Positions 1-10,200 of a DNA stretch of 64,000 bases are shown piece after piece. Every line of letters begins with the position of its first letter. Position 1 is the first letter of the stretch. The position numbers and the translations under genes are program-made. The stretch is from Pseudomonadota bacterium (lineage in GTDB: Bacteria > Pseudomonadota > Gammaproteobacteria > Burkholderiales > Gallionellaceae), in NCBI GenBank assembly GCA_021848465.1, contig JAJZUP010000004.1, positions 1-64,000 on the forward strand. The letters run 5' to 3'. The notes below the pieces were generated by a model. That model did not search any database and was not told where the DNA came from. It saw only the letters and a list, made by a program, of their open reading frames with translations.

Positions 1-10
1 GTCTGCGCCG

Positions 11-40
11 CAATATGCTGCTTGGCAGCATATTGTTTTA
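11..40 (+). terminator. Rho-independent terminator of a gene left of the window
   Basis: A perfect 11-bp inverted repeat (arms 11-21 and 25-35, three-base loop TTG) is followed by TTTTA. The U-run lies on the plus strand, so it would end a plus-strand transcript entering from outside the window. The three-base loop is tight; the innermost pair may open. Confidence 0.6.
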
Positions 41-111
41 GCTCAGCGAATGTTAAGTCCCAACGGGACGGCTGGAACCAAAGTAGGTCATCGTCAGACT
101 CCTTGGAAATC

Positions 112-143
112 AAAACACCCCGCCAGAATTGCCAGGGCGTTTT
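112..143 (-). terminator. Terminator of the gpmI-envC-ctpA-moeB operon
   Basis: An imperfect inverted repeat pairs AAAAC.CCC with GGG.GTTTT. Read on the minus strand it ends in GTTTTGATTT, about 65 bases past the moeB stop codon. Wobble pairs fit better on the minus strand than on the plus, so I assign it to the moeB operon. Confidence 0.55.
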
Positions 144-208
144 GATTTATAACTACCAATCTAGAGCAGTTCGATCTTGCTGCAAATCAGCTCGTAAACA
201 CAGGAGGG

Positions 209-964
209 TCAGGCAGACAATCTGCTACATACCTTGCAGGAGGGATCTTGATGCAGTCTGATCACGCGCGGCTCCATGACCTTTGCATCCAGCAGCAGCA
301 GGCGGCTATGGAGCGTACCGGGTATTTGCGCCAAGAGCTTTAGGGTTTCGCATGCCTGAATGCTGCCAATAATGCCTACGAGCGGGGCAAATACACCCAT
401 GGTGGCGCAGCGCTCTTCATCTGTTTCGCTATCCTCCGGGTACAGGCAGTTGTAGCACGGAGCTTTTGGTTGGCGAAAATCGAACACGCTGACTTGCCCT
501 GAGAAGCGTATGGCGGCACCAGAGACCAACGGGACATTATGCAGTCGACAAGCCTTATTGAGAGCATAGCGCGTGGCGAAATTGTCGCTGCAATCGACTA
601 TTACGTCGTGACGGGTCACTTCCAGCTCAAGTTCTTTGTCGGCAATGCGCAGAGGAACAGGCTGGAGTGTAATGTGCGGGTTGATGTCAGCGAGGGTTAA
701 TGCGCCAGATTCTGCCTTGTTGAATCCAGCGCGGCTGGTAGAGTGCAATATCTGGCGCTGCAGGTTGGTCAGGTCAACCTTATCGTGGTCGCACAAAGTG
801 ATGTGACCAACACCGCTAGCCGCAAGATACATTGCAACAGGGGATCCGAGGCCGCCGGCGCCAATTACCAGAACGCGCGCTTTACAGATGCGCTCCTGAC
901 CGTTGATACCGATTTCCGGAAGCAGAATATGGCGGCTATAACGCAGGAGTTGCTGATCATCCAT
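209..964 (-). CDS. moeB: MoeB/ThiF-family adenylyltransferase
   Basis: This is a 251-residue E1-like enzyme that would activate the C-terminal glycine of a small sulfur-carrier protein (MoaD or ThiS) by adenylation in the cytoplasm, for molybdopterin or thiazole synthesis. The nucleotide-binding loop GAGGLGS is at residues 35-41, and a DCSDNFATR segment at 124-132 carries the conserved Asp and Arg. Two zinc CxxC pairs lie at C170/C173 and C243/C246. It is the last gene of the minus-strand operon after ctpA, a common order in betaproteobacteria. MoeB and ThiF cannot be separated by motif alone, but length and context favour MoeB. Confidence 0.9.
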   Translation of the reverse strand: MDDQQLLRYSRHILLPEIGINGQERICKARVLVIGAGGLGSPVAMYLAASGVGHITLCDHDKVDLTNLQRQILHSTSRAGFNKAESGALTLADINPHITLQPVPLRIADKELELEVTRHDVIVDCSDNFATRYALNKACRLHNVPLVSGAAIRFSGQVSVFDFRQPKAPCYNCLYPEDSETDEERCATMGVFAPLVGIIGSIQACETLKLLAQIPGTLHSRLLLLDAKVMEPRVIRLHQDPSCKVCSRLSA

Positions 965-972
965 GCTGCATT

Positions 973-1374
973 TTATTTGTACTCGCGCAGCTCGGGCGGG
1001 GTGTCGTCATGATTGCCGTGCGGATGCTTTTCGTAGGCTTTGGCAAATACCTCGGATTCATTCTTTTTTGTATGGTGTTCGGGAATATCAAGGTTATGCT
1101 TTTGCACATCCTCGCAGTAGTGTACGAGATGTTTGTGGATTATATCGAACCAGCTTTCCTTGAAGCGGAAACCCTCCTTGATGAGGGCTCTCTCAAGGGC
1201 TTCGTGTGAATAGTGTTCAAGGCTGTAGTGAATGATCAACGCATTGGGCTGATTGCTGCGTTCAACGCGCAGATTTTCGATGCTGGTGAGCAGGAGGTAC
1301 GCCTGCTCAACCTGGCATGACGGATCGTCAGAGAAAATCAATTCACGTTTCTTGAGCAGCTCAAATGGGTTCAT
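973..1374 (-). CDS. Conserved hypothetical protein between ctpA and moeB
   Basis: This 133-residue soluble protein has no signal peptide or membrane segment and I do not recognise its family. The first 80 residues look like a compact alpha/beta domain (strand-like LRVERSNQPNALIIHYSL followed by a helix). The C-terminal 50 residues are charged and rich in His, Lys and Glu, ending in a flexible tail. It lies two bases from the end of ctpA and eight bases before moeB, so it is co-transcribed with them. The packing suggests a true gene with a role linked to the operon, but I cannot assign a function. Confidence 0.75.
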   Translation of the reverse strand: MNPFELLKKRELIFSDDPSCQVEQAYLLLTSIENLRVERSNQPNALIIHYSLEHYSHEALERALIKEGFRFKESWFDIIHKHLVHYCEDVQKHNLDIPEHHTKKNESEVFAKAYEKHPHGNHDDTPPELREYK

Positions 1375-1376
1375 GG

Positions 1377-2780
1377 TTATTTCCCGTGCAGGATATTCAT
1401 TCCTTTCAGCAGGTTCAGTGCCTGGTTCAACTGATAATCGCTCTTACTGCCGAATTCAGCCATTTCAATCTTTTGAGATTCACCATCTTTGGACTTGGCG
1501 GGCACCTTGCTATTCAGCTTCGGTGGAGCGCTTTCGGACTTGGCGTCGGATTGTTGATCGTTGGTCAGGTGGTGGTCGAGGTCGGCCTCGCGCAGGCGCA
1601 ATCCCCCCTCAATTCCGGCTGTAGCCGGATCATCAACCACGATGTCCGGCTCAATGCCTTTAGCCTGAATGGAACGGCCGCTGGGCGTGTAATAGCGGGC
1701 AGTAGTCAGCTTGATCGCAGTATTGTTACCCAATGGCAGAATGGTTTGAACTGAGCCTTTGCCGAATGTCTGGGTGCCCATGATGACAGCGCGTTTGTGG
1801 TCTTGCAGAGCGCCGGAGACGATTTCAGAGGCCGATGCAGAGCCGCCGTTGACCAGCACGACTAGCGGCAGGGTCTTGAATGCGGCTGGAAGCTCTTTCA
1901 GGTAATCGTTGGAGCCGTTGCCGCGCAGATAGTTTTCCGGGGTGGCAGTCAGGCGCATTTGAGCATCCTCCGTCCGTCCCTCGGTATAAACAACAAGCGA
2001 GTCTTTCGGCAGGAACGCCGCTGAAACACCGACGGCTGCAGTCAGCAGGCCGCCCGGGTCGTTGCGCAGATCAAGTACGATGCCATTCAGGTTGCCATTG
2101 CTTTGCTTGTACATGTTTTCCAGTGCAGTGGCGAGGTTTTCGCCGGTATGTTCCTGAAACTGGGTGATGCGGGCGTAGGCATAGCCAGGTTCAACCAGTT
2201 TGGATTTGACGCTTTGCACTTTGATGACTGCGCGGGTCACAGTCACGCTGAAGGGGCGCGGCGTGCCTTTGCGCAAAATGGTCAGCACAATCTTGCTGCC
2301 GGGTTTGCCGCGCATGCGCTTTACGGCATCATTCAGTGAGAGCCCTTTAACAAGGGTGTCGTCCAGCTTGATAATGAGGTCGCCGCTTTTGATGCCTGCG
2401 GTGTAGGCAGGGGTGTCTTCAATCGGGGAAATGACTTTCACCAGGCCGTCTTCCATGCCCACTTCAATGCCAAGCCCGCCGAACTCACCTTGGGTACCGA
2501 CCTGGAGCTCCTTGAACGCATCGGCGTCCAGATAGGCAGAGTGCGGGTCTAGGCCGCTCAGCATGCCGTTGATGGCTTCAGTGATCAGCTTCTTGTCGCT
2601 GACCGGTTCAACATAGTCGCTCTTGATACGTCCGAACACTTCGGAGAAGGCGCGCAGCTCTTCGACAGGCAAAGGCGCAAGCGTATCTTTCTCGGCTACG
2701 GCGGAGAAGTGCAGGCTGACAAAAATTCCGGCTACGAGACCGATGGCAACCAAACCAAATTTTTCAATACGACTACGCAT
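1377..2780 (-). CDS. ctpA: C-terminal processing protease (peptidase S41)
   Basis: A 467-residue periplasmic serine protease that trims C-termini of envelope proteins and often peptidoglycan hydrolases. An N-terminal signal or anchor segment covers residues 7-28. A PDZ domain lies near 100-185 (GGLGIEV start, GIKSGDLI ligand loop). The S41 catalytic domain contains the Ser-Lys dyad S316 (in NGGSASASEI) and K341 (in TFGKGSVQ), with the 25-residue spacing known from Prc. The C-terminal 80 residues are low-complexity, rich in Lys, Ser and Glu. It follows envC, which activates amidases, so the operon joins cell-wall hydrolysis control with protease-based turnover. Confidence 0.93.
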   Translation of the reverse strand: MRSRIEKFGLVAIGLVAGIFVSLHFSAVAEKDTLAPLPVEELRAFSEVFGRIKSDYVEPVSDKKLITEAINGMLSGLDPHSAYLDADAFKELQVGTQGEFGGLGIEVGMEDGLVKVISPIEDTPAYTAGIKSGDLIIKLDDTLVKGLSLNDAVKRMRGKPGSKIVLTILRKGTPRPFSVTVTRAVIKVQSVKSKLVEPGYAYARITQFQEHTGENLATALENMYKQSNGNLNGIVLDLRNDPGGLLTAAVGVSAAFLPKDSLVVYTEGRTEDAQMRLTATPENYLRGNGSNDYLKELPAAFKTLPLVVLVNGGSASASEIVSGALQDHKRAVIMGTQTFGKGSVQTILPLGNNTAIKLTTARYYTPSGRSIQAKGIEPDIVVDDPATAGIEGGLRLREADLDHHLTNDQQSDAKSESAPPKLNSKVPAKSKDGESQKIEMAEFGSKSDYQLNQALNLLKGMNILHGK

Positions 2781-2815
2781 ACTCGACCTTTCGTTAATAT
2801 TTCATGCTGCTGTGC

Positions 2816-3985
2816 CTAACGGGAGACCCATTTCATCGGATCGAAGGGTTTTCCCTCATAGCGCAGTTCAAAGTATAAACCGGATTCCTCATTGCCGCCG
2901 CTATTGCCTACCGAGGCGACATTTTCTCCGCTATGGACGATGTCGCCAACCTGTTTGAACAGGGACTCATTATTGCCATACAGACTCATATAGCCGCTGC
3001 CATGGTCGATGATCAGCAGGTTTCCGAATCCGCGCAGCCAGTCCGCAAAGACGACGCGACCTGCGGCAATGGCTTTGACCGGCTGGCCGGAGTCGGCCCG
3101 GAGCAGAATGCCTTTCCATATAAGCGAGCTGTCCGGGCGGTTTTCCCCAAACCGGTTGGTGATCCTGCCCTTGAGCGGGAGCGCCAGTTTGCCTTTCAGG
3201 CTGGCAAAAGGTTTGCCATCGAAATTGCTGTCCGGCAGGCGTTCATTGTGCGGAGTGTTGCTGCTTTGGGGCGGCGCCAACATGCGGGAGAGTTTTTCGA
3301 CCAGTTGCGACAGACGATTCTCATTGTGTTGCAAGCGGCCAATTTCGCGATGCTGCTGACGGAGCTGCAGGGAAAACTTTTTTAAGGTATCGAGACGACT
3401 TTGTTTTTCCCGTTCGAGCTGACCATGCTGGCGCTGCTCTTCGGCTTGCAGTGATGAGATTTCCTGGCTTTTGGCGGCGGCGGCGGTAGTTACATTCTGG
3501 AGCTTCTCCGAATTTTTGCGCAGCGTATTCAACCAGGAGGCACGATTTCGTGCGATATAGTCATAATACTGGAGCTCGCGGGCAACCTGATTCGGGTCGC
3601 GGTTATTCAACAGCAATTTGAGGTATTCCTGTTTGCCGCCGAGATATTGCTGGTATAGCAGCTTGCTGAGCAGGGCTTGCTCTTCCTGAATGTCTTTATC
3701 CAGTTGTGTGGATTGCCGCTGCAGGCTGGACAAGGTCTGGCGTGCAGCGGCCTGCTGTTGCGTCAATTCATGCAGCTTGCGGTTGCTGGTGCTGATGGCG
3801 CGCTCCGATTCCCGCAACGCATCTGCGGCCTCGGACTTTGATTCGCTGGTTTTTTCAAACTCCTGTTGCATTGACTGGATGCGCTTGCGCAAATTGTCGA
3901 GATCATCCTGTTGGGTCGCATGCGTGGTTGTTGCGGAAAGCAGGCACAGTGCGCACAGCAGCGCGCTGGTTACGCGGCTTGTCAT
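2816..3985 (-). CDS. envC: EnvC-like murein hydrolase activator (degenerate LytM/M23)
   Basis: A periplasmic protein of about 389 residues with a signal peptide (start at 3985, MTSRVTSALLCALCLL) and a long coiled coil. It ends in a LytM/M23 domain (final 120 residues, from LPLKGRITNRFG). The zinc ligands of active M23 peptidases are missing: the HxxxD box reads WKGILLRA and the HxH box reads LYFEL. This fits EnvC, which activates septal amidases instead of cutting peptidoglycan. The frame stays open upstream to a TTG at 4054 inside the gpmI end; neither start has a strong ribosome site, and I prefer 3985 because it begins a clean signal peptide. Confidence 0.88.
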   Translation of the reverse strand: MTSRVTSALLCALCLLSATTTHATQQDDLDNLRKRIQSMQQEFEKTSESKSEAADALRESERAISTSNRKLHELTQQQAAARQTLSSLQRQSTQLDKDIQEEQALLSKLLYQQYLGGKQEYLKLLLNNRDPNQVARELQYYDYIARNRASWLNTLRKNSEKLQNVTTAAAAKSQEISSLQAEEQRQHGQLEREKQSRLDTLKKFSLQLRQQHREIGRLQHNENRLSQLVEKLSRMLAPPQSSNTPHNERLPDSNFDGKPFASLKGKLALPLKGRITNRFGENRPDSSLIWKGILLRADSGQPVKAIAAGRVVFADWLRGFGNLLIIDHGSGYMSLYGNNESLFKQVGDIVHSGENVASVGNSGGNEESGLYFELRYEGKPFDPMKWVSR

Positions 3986-4040
3986 GCTTGCTGCAGCCTG
4001 AGATGGGGCAAAATGCCGGGCCGCATGGGCTGCAGGGGGA

Positions 4041-5567
4041 CTAAAGGATTTCAATGAGAGATTTGCCCGTCATTTCCGGGGGCTGCGGCAAGCCCATCAT
4101 ATTCAGCAGGGTCGGTGCGATGTCCTGCAATGCACCGCTGTGAGCAATTTGGGCTTTACGACCGATGTAGACGAGCGGAACCAGGTTGAGCGTATGGGCT
4201 GTGTGGGGCTGGGCGGTTGAGCGATCCAGCATTTGCTCGGCATTGCCGTGATCCGCCGTAATCAGCACTTCACCACCGATTGACTGCATGGCGGCGACAA
4301 CCCTGCCAATGCAGGCATCCAGCGCCTCGACCGCCTTGACTGCGGCATCCATATTGCCGCTATGACCAACCATGTCGCCATTAGCATAATTGCACAGAAT
4401 GGCATGGTATTGACGACTGAGGATTGCGGCCTCCAGTTTTTCAGTGACTTCGTAGGCGCTCATTTCCGGCTGCAAGTCGTAGGTTGCCACTTTGGGTGAG
4501 GGAACCAGGATGCGATCTTCGCCGGGATTGGGCTGCTCAACTCCGCCGTTCATGAAATAAGTGACATGCGCGTATTTTTCGGTTTCAGCAATACGCAATT
4601 GTTTCAATCCCAAGTTGCCGAGGTATTCGCCCAGGCAGTTGTGAATTGCGGTGGGAGCGAAAGCCGTCGGCAGGGTGAAATCCTCACCATAGCTGCTGAG
4701 CGTTGTGTAATTCGCCAGCTTGGGGAAGCGCGTGCGCGCGAAGCTGTTGAACGAAGTATCGGTCAGCGCGCGGGTTATTTCGCGAGCCCGGTCGGCACGG
4801 AAATTCATGAACACGACAGCGTCGCCATCCGCCATCGGCTGTGAGGCGCCAATGACGGTGGCCTGCACGAACTCGTCGCTTTCGCCGCGCGCATAGGCCT
4901 GTTCAAGGCCTTGCTGGGCGGAGTCTGCACTGAAAGGGGCGGTGCCGGTGGTAAGCAAGTCGTAAGCGACTTGAACTCGCTCCCAGCGATTGTCGCGATC
5001 CATCGCATAAAAACGGCCGCAGAGCGTTGCAATGCGGCCAATTCCCAACTCGTCGCATTTGGCCTGCAGTGCCTGCAGTGACTGCGCCGCGCTGCGTGGC
5101 GGGGTGTCGCGCCCGTCAAGAAAAGCATGAATGGCAACCTTGGTAAGTCCGTTACGCTTTGCCAGTTCCAGCATGGCATGGATGTGAGCTTCATGACTAT
5201 GGACGCCGCCAGGGGATAGCAGTCCCAGGATGTGCAGGGTCGAATGGTTGTCTTTTGCGGATTGAACAGCCGCCGCAAGGGCCGAATTAGCGTAAAAGCT
5301 ACCGTCCTCGATCGCCACATCAACGCGGGTCAGGTCCTGGTAAACAATGCGGCCGGCGCCGATATTAAGGTGTCCCACTTCCGAGTTGCCCATTTGTCCG
5401 CGCGGCAGTCCCACGTGTAGCTCGGAAGCATTGATCAGTGTATGCGGGTTGGTCTCCCATAATCTGTCCCAGTTCGGTTTCCGGGCATGCGCAACCGCAT
5501 TGAAATCGGTATCTTCGCGATAACCGAATCCATCAAGTATCAACAGGAGTACGGGAGTGATTTTCAT
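4041..5567 (-). CDS. gpmI: 2,3-bisphosphoglycerate-independent phosphoglycerate mutase
   Basis: A 508-residue cytoplasmic manganese enzyme that interconverts 3- and 2-phosphoglycerate in glycolysis and gluconeogenesis. The metal-binding DGFG is at residues 12-15, the phosphoserine S62 sits in [14 protein letters not shown], and the substrate-binding [15 protein letters not shown] segment is present. Length matches the family (about 510). It is the first gene of the minus-strand operon. The 165-bp gap upstream separates it from the divergent arsR-type gene and must hold both promoters. Confidence 0.97.
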   Translation of the reverse strand: MKITPVLLLILDGFGYREDTDFNAVAHARKPNWDRLWETNPHTLINASELHVGLPRGQMGNSEVGHLNIGAGRIVYQDLTRVDVAIEDGSFYANSALAAAVQSAKDNHSTLHILGLLSPGGVHSHEAHIHAMLELAKRNGLTKVAIHAFLDGRDTPPRSAAQSLQALQAKCDELGIGRIATLCGRFYAMDRDNRWERVQVAYDLLTTGTAPFSADSAQQGLEQAYARGESDEFVQATVIGASQPMADGDAVVFMNFRADRAREITRALTDTSFNSFARTRFPKLANYTTLSSYGEDFTLPTAFAPTAIHNCLGEYLGNLGLKQLRIAETEKYAHVTYFMNGGVEQPNPGEDRILVPSPKVATYDLQPEMSAYEVTEKLEAAILSRQYHAILCNYANGDMVGHSGNMDAAVKAVEALDACIGRVVAAMQSIGGEVLITADHGNAEQMLDRSTAQPHTAHTLNLVPLVYIGRKAQIAHSGALQDIAPTLLNMMGLPQPPEMTGKSLIEIL

Positions 5568-5732
5568 GCGGGTTGTTCTTTCTTACGGGACGTCGAATGT
5601 GGCAATCGATCAAAATATCAGTGGTTGCTAATTTACTGCAAAATATGCACACTATGCACCTTCTATATATTTTATCCGATTTGAGGTCGCGTATGGGGCC
5701 TGGACGTGATGGAAACATATTAGGGACATGAA

Positions 5733-6035
5733 ATGACAGCCAAGTTAATTGATAAAGACGAAGACATCTTGCAGGCTTCCTTGGCCATGAAGGCGATCGC
5801 TCATCCTTTACGTCTGAAAATTTTGTGCGTGTTGGCGGGCGATGAGTTGAGCGTTCAGGAGATCGTTGACAGCGTCGGGACATCGCAAAGCAATATTTCC
5901 CAGCATCTGGCCATTTTGCGTGACAAAGAAGTGCTGGCAACCCGCAAGGACGCCAATCGGGTGTTCTACCGGATTGGCGATCCGCGTACGCTGAAGCTGG
6001 TCGGCATGATGCGCGACGTTTTCTGCTCCGTCTGA
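5733..6035 (+). CDS. ArsR-family repressor, SqrR/BigR (persulfide-sensor) type
   Basis: A 100-residue winged-helix repressor of the ArsR/SmtB family. The recognition helix reads TSQSNISQHLAILRDKEV and the wing reads ATRKDANRVFYRI. No metal-binding ELCVC motif is present. Its two cysteines, C32 (LKILCVL) and C98 (DVFCSV), are 66 residues apart. This is the spacing, and the local sequence context, of the persulfide-sensing pair in SqrR and BigR, which form a tetrasulfide bridge and release DNA. I infer that it controls the RND genes that follow through the palindrome at 6095-6120. Sensing of reactive sulfur species is inference from the cysteine pattern. Confidence 0.85.
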   Translation: MTAKLIDKDEDILQASLAMKAIAHPLRLKILCVLAGDELSVQEIVDSVGTSQSNISQHLAILRDKEVLATRKDANRVFYRIGDPRTLKLVGMMRDVFCSV

Positions 6036-6044
6036 TCGTTTAGA

Positions 6045-6081
6045 CTTCCTTGGGTATCAAGAGTAAATTGCGCCAAGGAAG
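6045..6081 (+). terminator. Stem-loop after arsR-type gene, possible terminator or attenuator
   Basis: Perfect 9-bp arms CTTCCTTGG (6045-6053) and CCAAGGAAG (6073-6081) enclose a 19-base loop, followed by a T-rich stretch CCTTATTTT. It sits between the regulator and its presumed target operator, so it could limit read-through into the RND genes. Confidence 0.4.
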
Positions 6082-6094
6082 ACTTGCCTTATTT

Positions 6095-6120
6095 TGAATA
6101 TTAGAATATACTAATATTCA
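6095..6120. promoter_or_regulatory. Perfect AT-rich palindrome, probable operator of the ArsR-type repressor
   Basis: Arms TGAATATTAG (6095-6104) and CTAATATTCA (6111-6120) are exact reverse complements around a six-base centre. AT-rich imperfect dyads of this size are the usual ArsR-family operators. It lies 37 bases before the adaptor gene start, where a promoter should be. I found no equivalent copy in front of the regulator gene itself. Confidence 0.65.
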
Positions 6121-6156
6121 TTAACTCCGTATTAACCAGACAATTTAGGTGGTGAC

Positions 6157-7191
6157 ATGAAAACTGACTTGCGATGGATTGCTGCAGGATTGTTGATTCA
6201 ACTGAGCATGAGTGCTCATGCCGGAGCCGGGCTTGAGACGGTGCCGGTGCAATATCGTGAGGTGGCTCAGACATACAGTGCGGAAGGCGTGGTTGAGGCT
6301 ACCCGGCAGTCTACCGTTTCGGCGCAAATCTCGGGGCGTGTCAAAGAAGTCGATTTTGATATTGGCGATCATGTGAAAAAAGGCCAGATCATCCTGCGTA
6401 TTGACGAAAGTGAAGCAGACCAGGCCTTGGCCGGCAGCGAGGCGCAATTGCGCCAGGCTGAGGCTGCCCTGCAGAACGCAAAGCTGAATTATGAGCGCTC
6501 GTTGCAATTGTTTGAGCAGAAATTCATCAGCCAGTCGGCGCTGGATAAGGCGTTGTCCGATTACAAGATGGCCCAAGCCCAGGCTGCCGCCAGCGCAGCA
6601 GGCGAGAAGCAGTCGGCGTTGGCGCGCTCCTATACCTCAGTCATTGCGCCATACAGCGGTGTGGTGTCTGCGCGCATGGTGGAAATGGGCGAGATGGTCA
6701 TGGTGGGCAAGCCCCTGATGACAGGCTTCGATCCATCGCAAATGCGAGTCATTGTCAGTGTTCCCCAATACAAGATGGGAGATATCGGGCAGCACCCCAA
6801 GGTAACCGTTGAGGTTCCATCGTTGTCGCGCTGGATCAAGGCGGCGTCCGTGGTTGTGCAGCCTGCAGCGGATATGCGCACGCATAGCACGCAAGTGAAG
6901 GTCACTTTGCCGGATAACGAGAAGGGGCTGTATCCGGGCATGTTTGCGCGGGCGCATTTCGAGATCGGCAAGACCAGCAAGCTTCTGGTGCCCGCCACTG
7001 CGGTGGTACATCGCGGGGAAGTGGTCGCTGTGTACGTGGTCGATGAGAAGGGCGCTATTTCATTGCGCCAGGTGCGGACCAGCGATGAGGGAACCGAAAA
7101 CGAGGTTGAAATCCTTTCCGGCCTGAATCCTGGCGAGCGGGTGGCTGTCGATGCCGTCAAGGCGGGCATGAGCCTCAAGCAGTCCAAATAA
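6157..7191 (+). CDS. RND efflux membrane-fusion (adaptor) protein
   Basis: A 344-residue periplasmic adaptor of the HlyD/AcrA family that would link the RND permease to an outer-membrane channel. It has a signal peptide (residues 1-22, cut after AHA). A barrel-sandwich (lipoyl) half contains SAQISGRVKEVDFDIGDHV, followed by a short alpha-helical hairpin (about 85-150) and the second lipoyl half (SVIAPYSGVVSARMVEMGE). The C-terminal half is beta-barrel and membrane-proximal. There is no lipobox. AGGTGG just before the ATG is the ribosome site. It is followed after 41 bases by the permease; no TolC-type channel gene is in this cluster. Confidence 0.92.
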   Translation: MKTDLRWIAAGLLIQLSMSAHAGAGLETVPVQYREVAQTYSAEGVVEATRQSTVSAQISGRVKEVDFDIGDHVKKGQIILRIDESEADQALAGSEAQLRQAEAALQNAKLNYERSLQLFEQKFISQSALDKALSDYKMAQAQAAASAAGEKQSALARSYTSVIAPYSGVVSARMVEMGEMVMVGKPLMTGFDPSQMRVIVSVPQYKMGDIGQHPKVTVEVPSLSRWIKAASVVVQPAADMRTHSTQVKVTLPDNEKGLYPGMFARAHFEIGKTSKLLVPATAVVHRGEVVAVYVVDEKGAISLRQVRTSDEGTENEVEILSGLNPGERVAVDAVKAGMSLKQSK

Positions 7192-7232
7192 GTGCGTTTG
7201 TAGATCAACAACACTTTCTGATGAGGTGAGGT

Positions 7233-10200
7233 ATGGGTATTTCCGGACGCATCGCGAGAATTTTCCTGCATTCGCAAATGACGCCATTGCTGGCGCTGGT
7301 GGCGGTGCTGCTGGGCACCTTTGCCGTGCTGGTGACCCCGCGCGAAGAGGAGCCGCAAATCAATGTGACGATGGCGAATGTCATGATCGCTTATCCTGGC
7401 GCCTCTGCTCAGGATGTGGCGCGCACGGTTTCGACGCCAGCCGAGCAGGTGTTGTCGCAGATTGCTGGCGTGGATCATGTCTACTCCGTGTCGCAGCCTG
7501 GCATGTCGATCCTGACTGTGCAGTTCAAGGTTGGGGAAGCCCATGTTCCTTCGCTGGTGAAGCTGTATGACGTGATTCATTCGCATGCGGATTGGTTGCC
7601 GCCGACACTGGGCGTTGAACCACCCATCATCAAGGCGCGCGGGATTGACGATGTGCCGGTGCTGGCGCTGACCTTGTGGCGCGATCAGGATAGCGGTGGC
7701 CTGGGGTTGACTCAGGTGGCGCATGCGATTGAGACTGAACTCAAGCGGGTCAAGGGAACGCGCGAAGTCAACACGATTGGCGCTACCCAGCATGTTGTTC
7801 GCGTGCAATTGAATCCGGATGCACTGAACGCGCACCAGCTGTCGTTGCAGGATGTAAGGGCGGCATTGCAGGCGGCCAATATGTCGCGCAGCGCAGGCAA
7901 TCTGGTGCAAAGCAACCGCGAAGTTCTGGTGCAGACCGGGAACTTTCTGAGCAATGCCAACGATGTCAGCCAGCTCGTGGTGGGCGTGGTGGATGGCAAG
8001 CCGGTATTCCTGCGCGACGTCGCCGATATCCAGGACGGGGCGGACCAGCCCTCCAGCTATGTTTGGCTTGGGGCTGGCATGGCGGCCGCGGACAAGGATA
8101 TACATGCCAAGGGTGAGTTCGGGGCGATCACGGTAGCGGTGACTAAGAAGCCGGGGGAGAATGCCGTCGAGGTGGCTGATCGTCTGCTGAAGCGCGTAGA
8201 TGAATTGAAAGGCAGCGTGATCCCGTCGGATGTACGTGTCACCACGACCCGAAATTATGGCGAGACGGCAAACGACAAGGCGATGAAGCTGATCAAGAAA
8301 CTGATCTTCGCGACATCGGCAGTCGTGCTGCTGGTGTGGCTCGCACTGGGCAAACGCGAGGCACTGATTGTCGGCATCGCAGTTTCGCTGACGCTGGCGC
8401 TGACACTGTTTGCCTCTTGGGCATACGGCTTTACGCTGAATCGCGTCTCCCTGTTCGCATTGATTTTCTCGATTGGTATCCTCGTCGATGATGCGATTGT
8501 CGTGGTGGAAAACATCCACCGTCGCCGCGAACTTGCCCAGCACCAGCCGCTGTCCGAGATCATTCCGGAAGCGGTGGATGAGGTGGGCAGCCCAACCATC
8601 CTGGCGACCCTGACTGTGATTGCCGCGTTGTTGCCCATGGCGTTTGTCAGCGGTTTGATGGGGCCATACATGAGCCCGATCCCGATCAATGCCAGCATGG
8701 GTATGCTGATCTCTCTCGGTGTGGCGTTTGTGATCACGCCGTGGCTGGCGCTGCGTTTAGCTGGTGCGCACCATGCCGTGGTGAGGGATGAGCGCGATAC
8801 GCCGCTGACCCGTTTCTTCCGCAACCGCCTGGGCCCATTCCTGAATGGGGAGCACGGCAAGCCGGCGCGTCGCAAGCTGTGGCTGGGAATTGTGGCCGGA
8901 TTGCTGCTGGCGGTATCGCTGGGTGTGGTCAAGCTGGTGGTGTTGAAAATGCTGCCGTTCGACAACAAATCCGAGTTTCAGATCATTGTGGATATGCCGA
9001 CAGGCACGGCGCTGGAGCAAACCGCCGGTGTGCTGCATGACATTGGTGCTTACCTTGCAACCGTGCCGGAAGTGACGGATTACGAGGGGTACGCTGGGAC
9101 CGCTTCGCCGATCAATTTCAATGGCTTGGTGCGCCAGTACTATTTGCGCACGGCATCCGAACAGGGCGATCTGCAGGTCAATCTGCAGGACAAGCACCAT
9201 CGTCATCGTACCAGCCATGAAATCGCCAGCAGCGTTCGTGAGCCGGTCGAGGCCATGGCAAAAAAATGGGGGGCAAAGGTGAAAATCGTCGAGGTGCCGC
9301 CGGGACCGCCGGTGATGTCGCCGATCGTAGCCGAAATTTACGGTCCGGATTATGAGGGCGCGCGCGCCGTGGCATCCCAAGTGCGCAAACAGTTTGTCGC
9401 AACCAAGGATATCGTCGCGATTGACGACAGCGTAAGCGAACCTGCTCCCAAGCTGCAATTGCGTGTGTTGCAAAGCAAGGCCGCATTGCTGGGTGTGGCG
9501 CAGCGTGACATTGTGGATGCCGTGCAGGTGGCCTTGTCCGGACAGGATGTCGCTTCGTTGCATGACAATGATTCGAAATACGCCCCGCCGTTGCGCTTGC
9601 GCCTGCCAGCCGAAAAGCGCAACCGCATTGATGAGGTGCTCAAGCTCAAGGTGCGGGCGAGCGACGGCGTTCTGGTACCGCTCTCGGAGGTGGTGCAGTT
9701 GGTGCACCTGGAGCGCGACTACCCGATCTATCACAAGGATTTGATGCCGGTGGTCTATATCTTCGGCGATATGGCCGGCAAGCTGGATAGCCCGCTCTAT
9801 GGCATGTTTGATATCAACGGCAAGACTGCCAGCATGCCACTGGAAGAGGGGGGCAAGCTGCAAAGCTGGTTCTTCAAGGTGCCATCTGATCCCTATGCAA
9901 GTTACGCGTTGAAGTGGGATGGCGAGTGGCAGGTGACCTATGAAACTTTCCGTGACATGGGTATCGCTTATGCGGTCGGGCTGGTGTTGATTTACCTGCT
10001 GGTGGTCGCGCAATTCAAGAGCTATGTCGTGCCGCTGGTCATCATGGCGCCGATTCCGCTGACCATCATCGGTGTGATGCCGGGGCACGCCTTGCTCGGC
10101 GCACAGTTCACCGCGACTTCGATGATCGGCATGATCGCCTTGGCCGGTATCATCGTGCGCAACTCGATCCTGCTGGTGGACTTTGTGAACCTGCAATTGC

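Noticed and set aside
6630..8543. A 637-residue open frame on the minus strand through the RND genes
   Set aside because: It is antisense to the adaptor and permease, has no ribosome site or recognisable domain, and results from the mirrored codon pattern of GC-rich genes.
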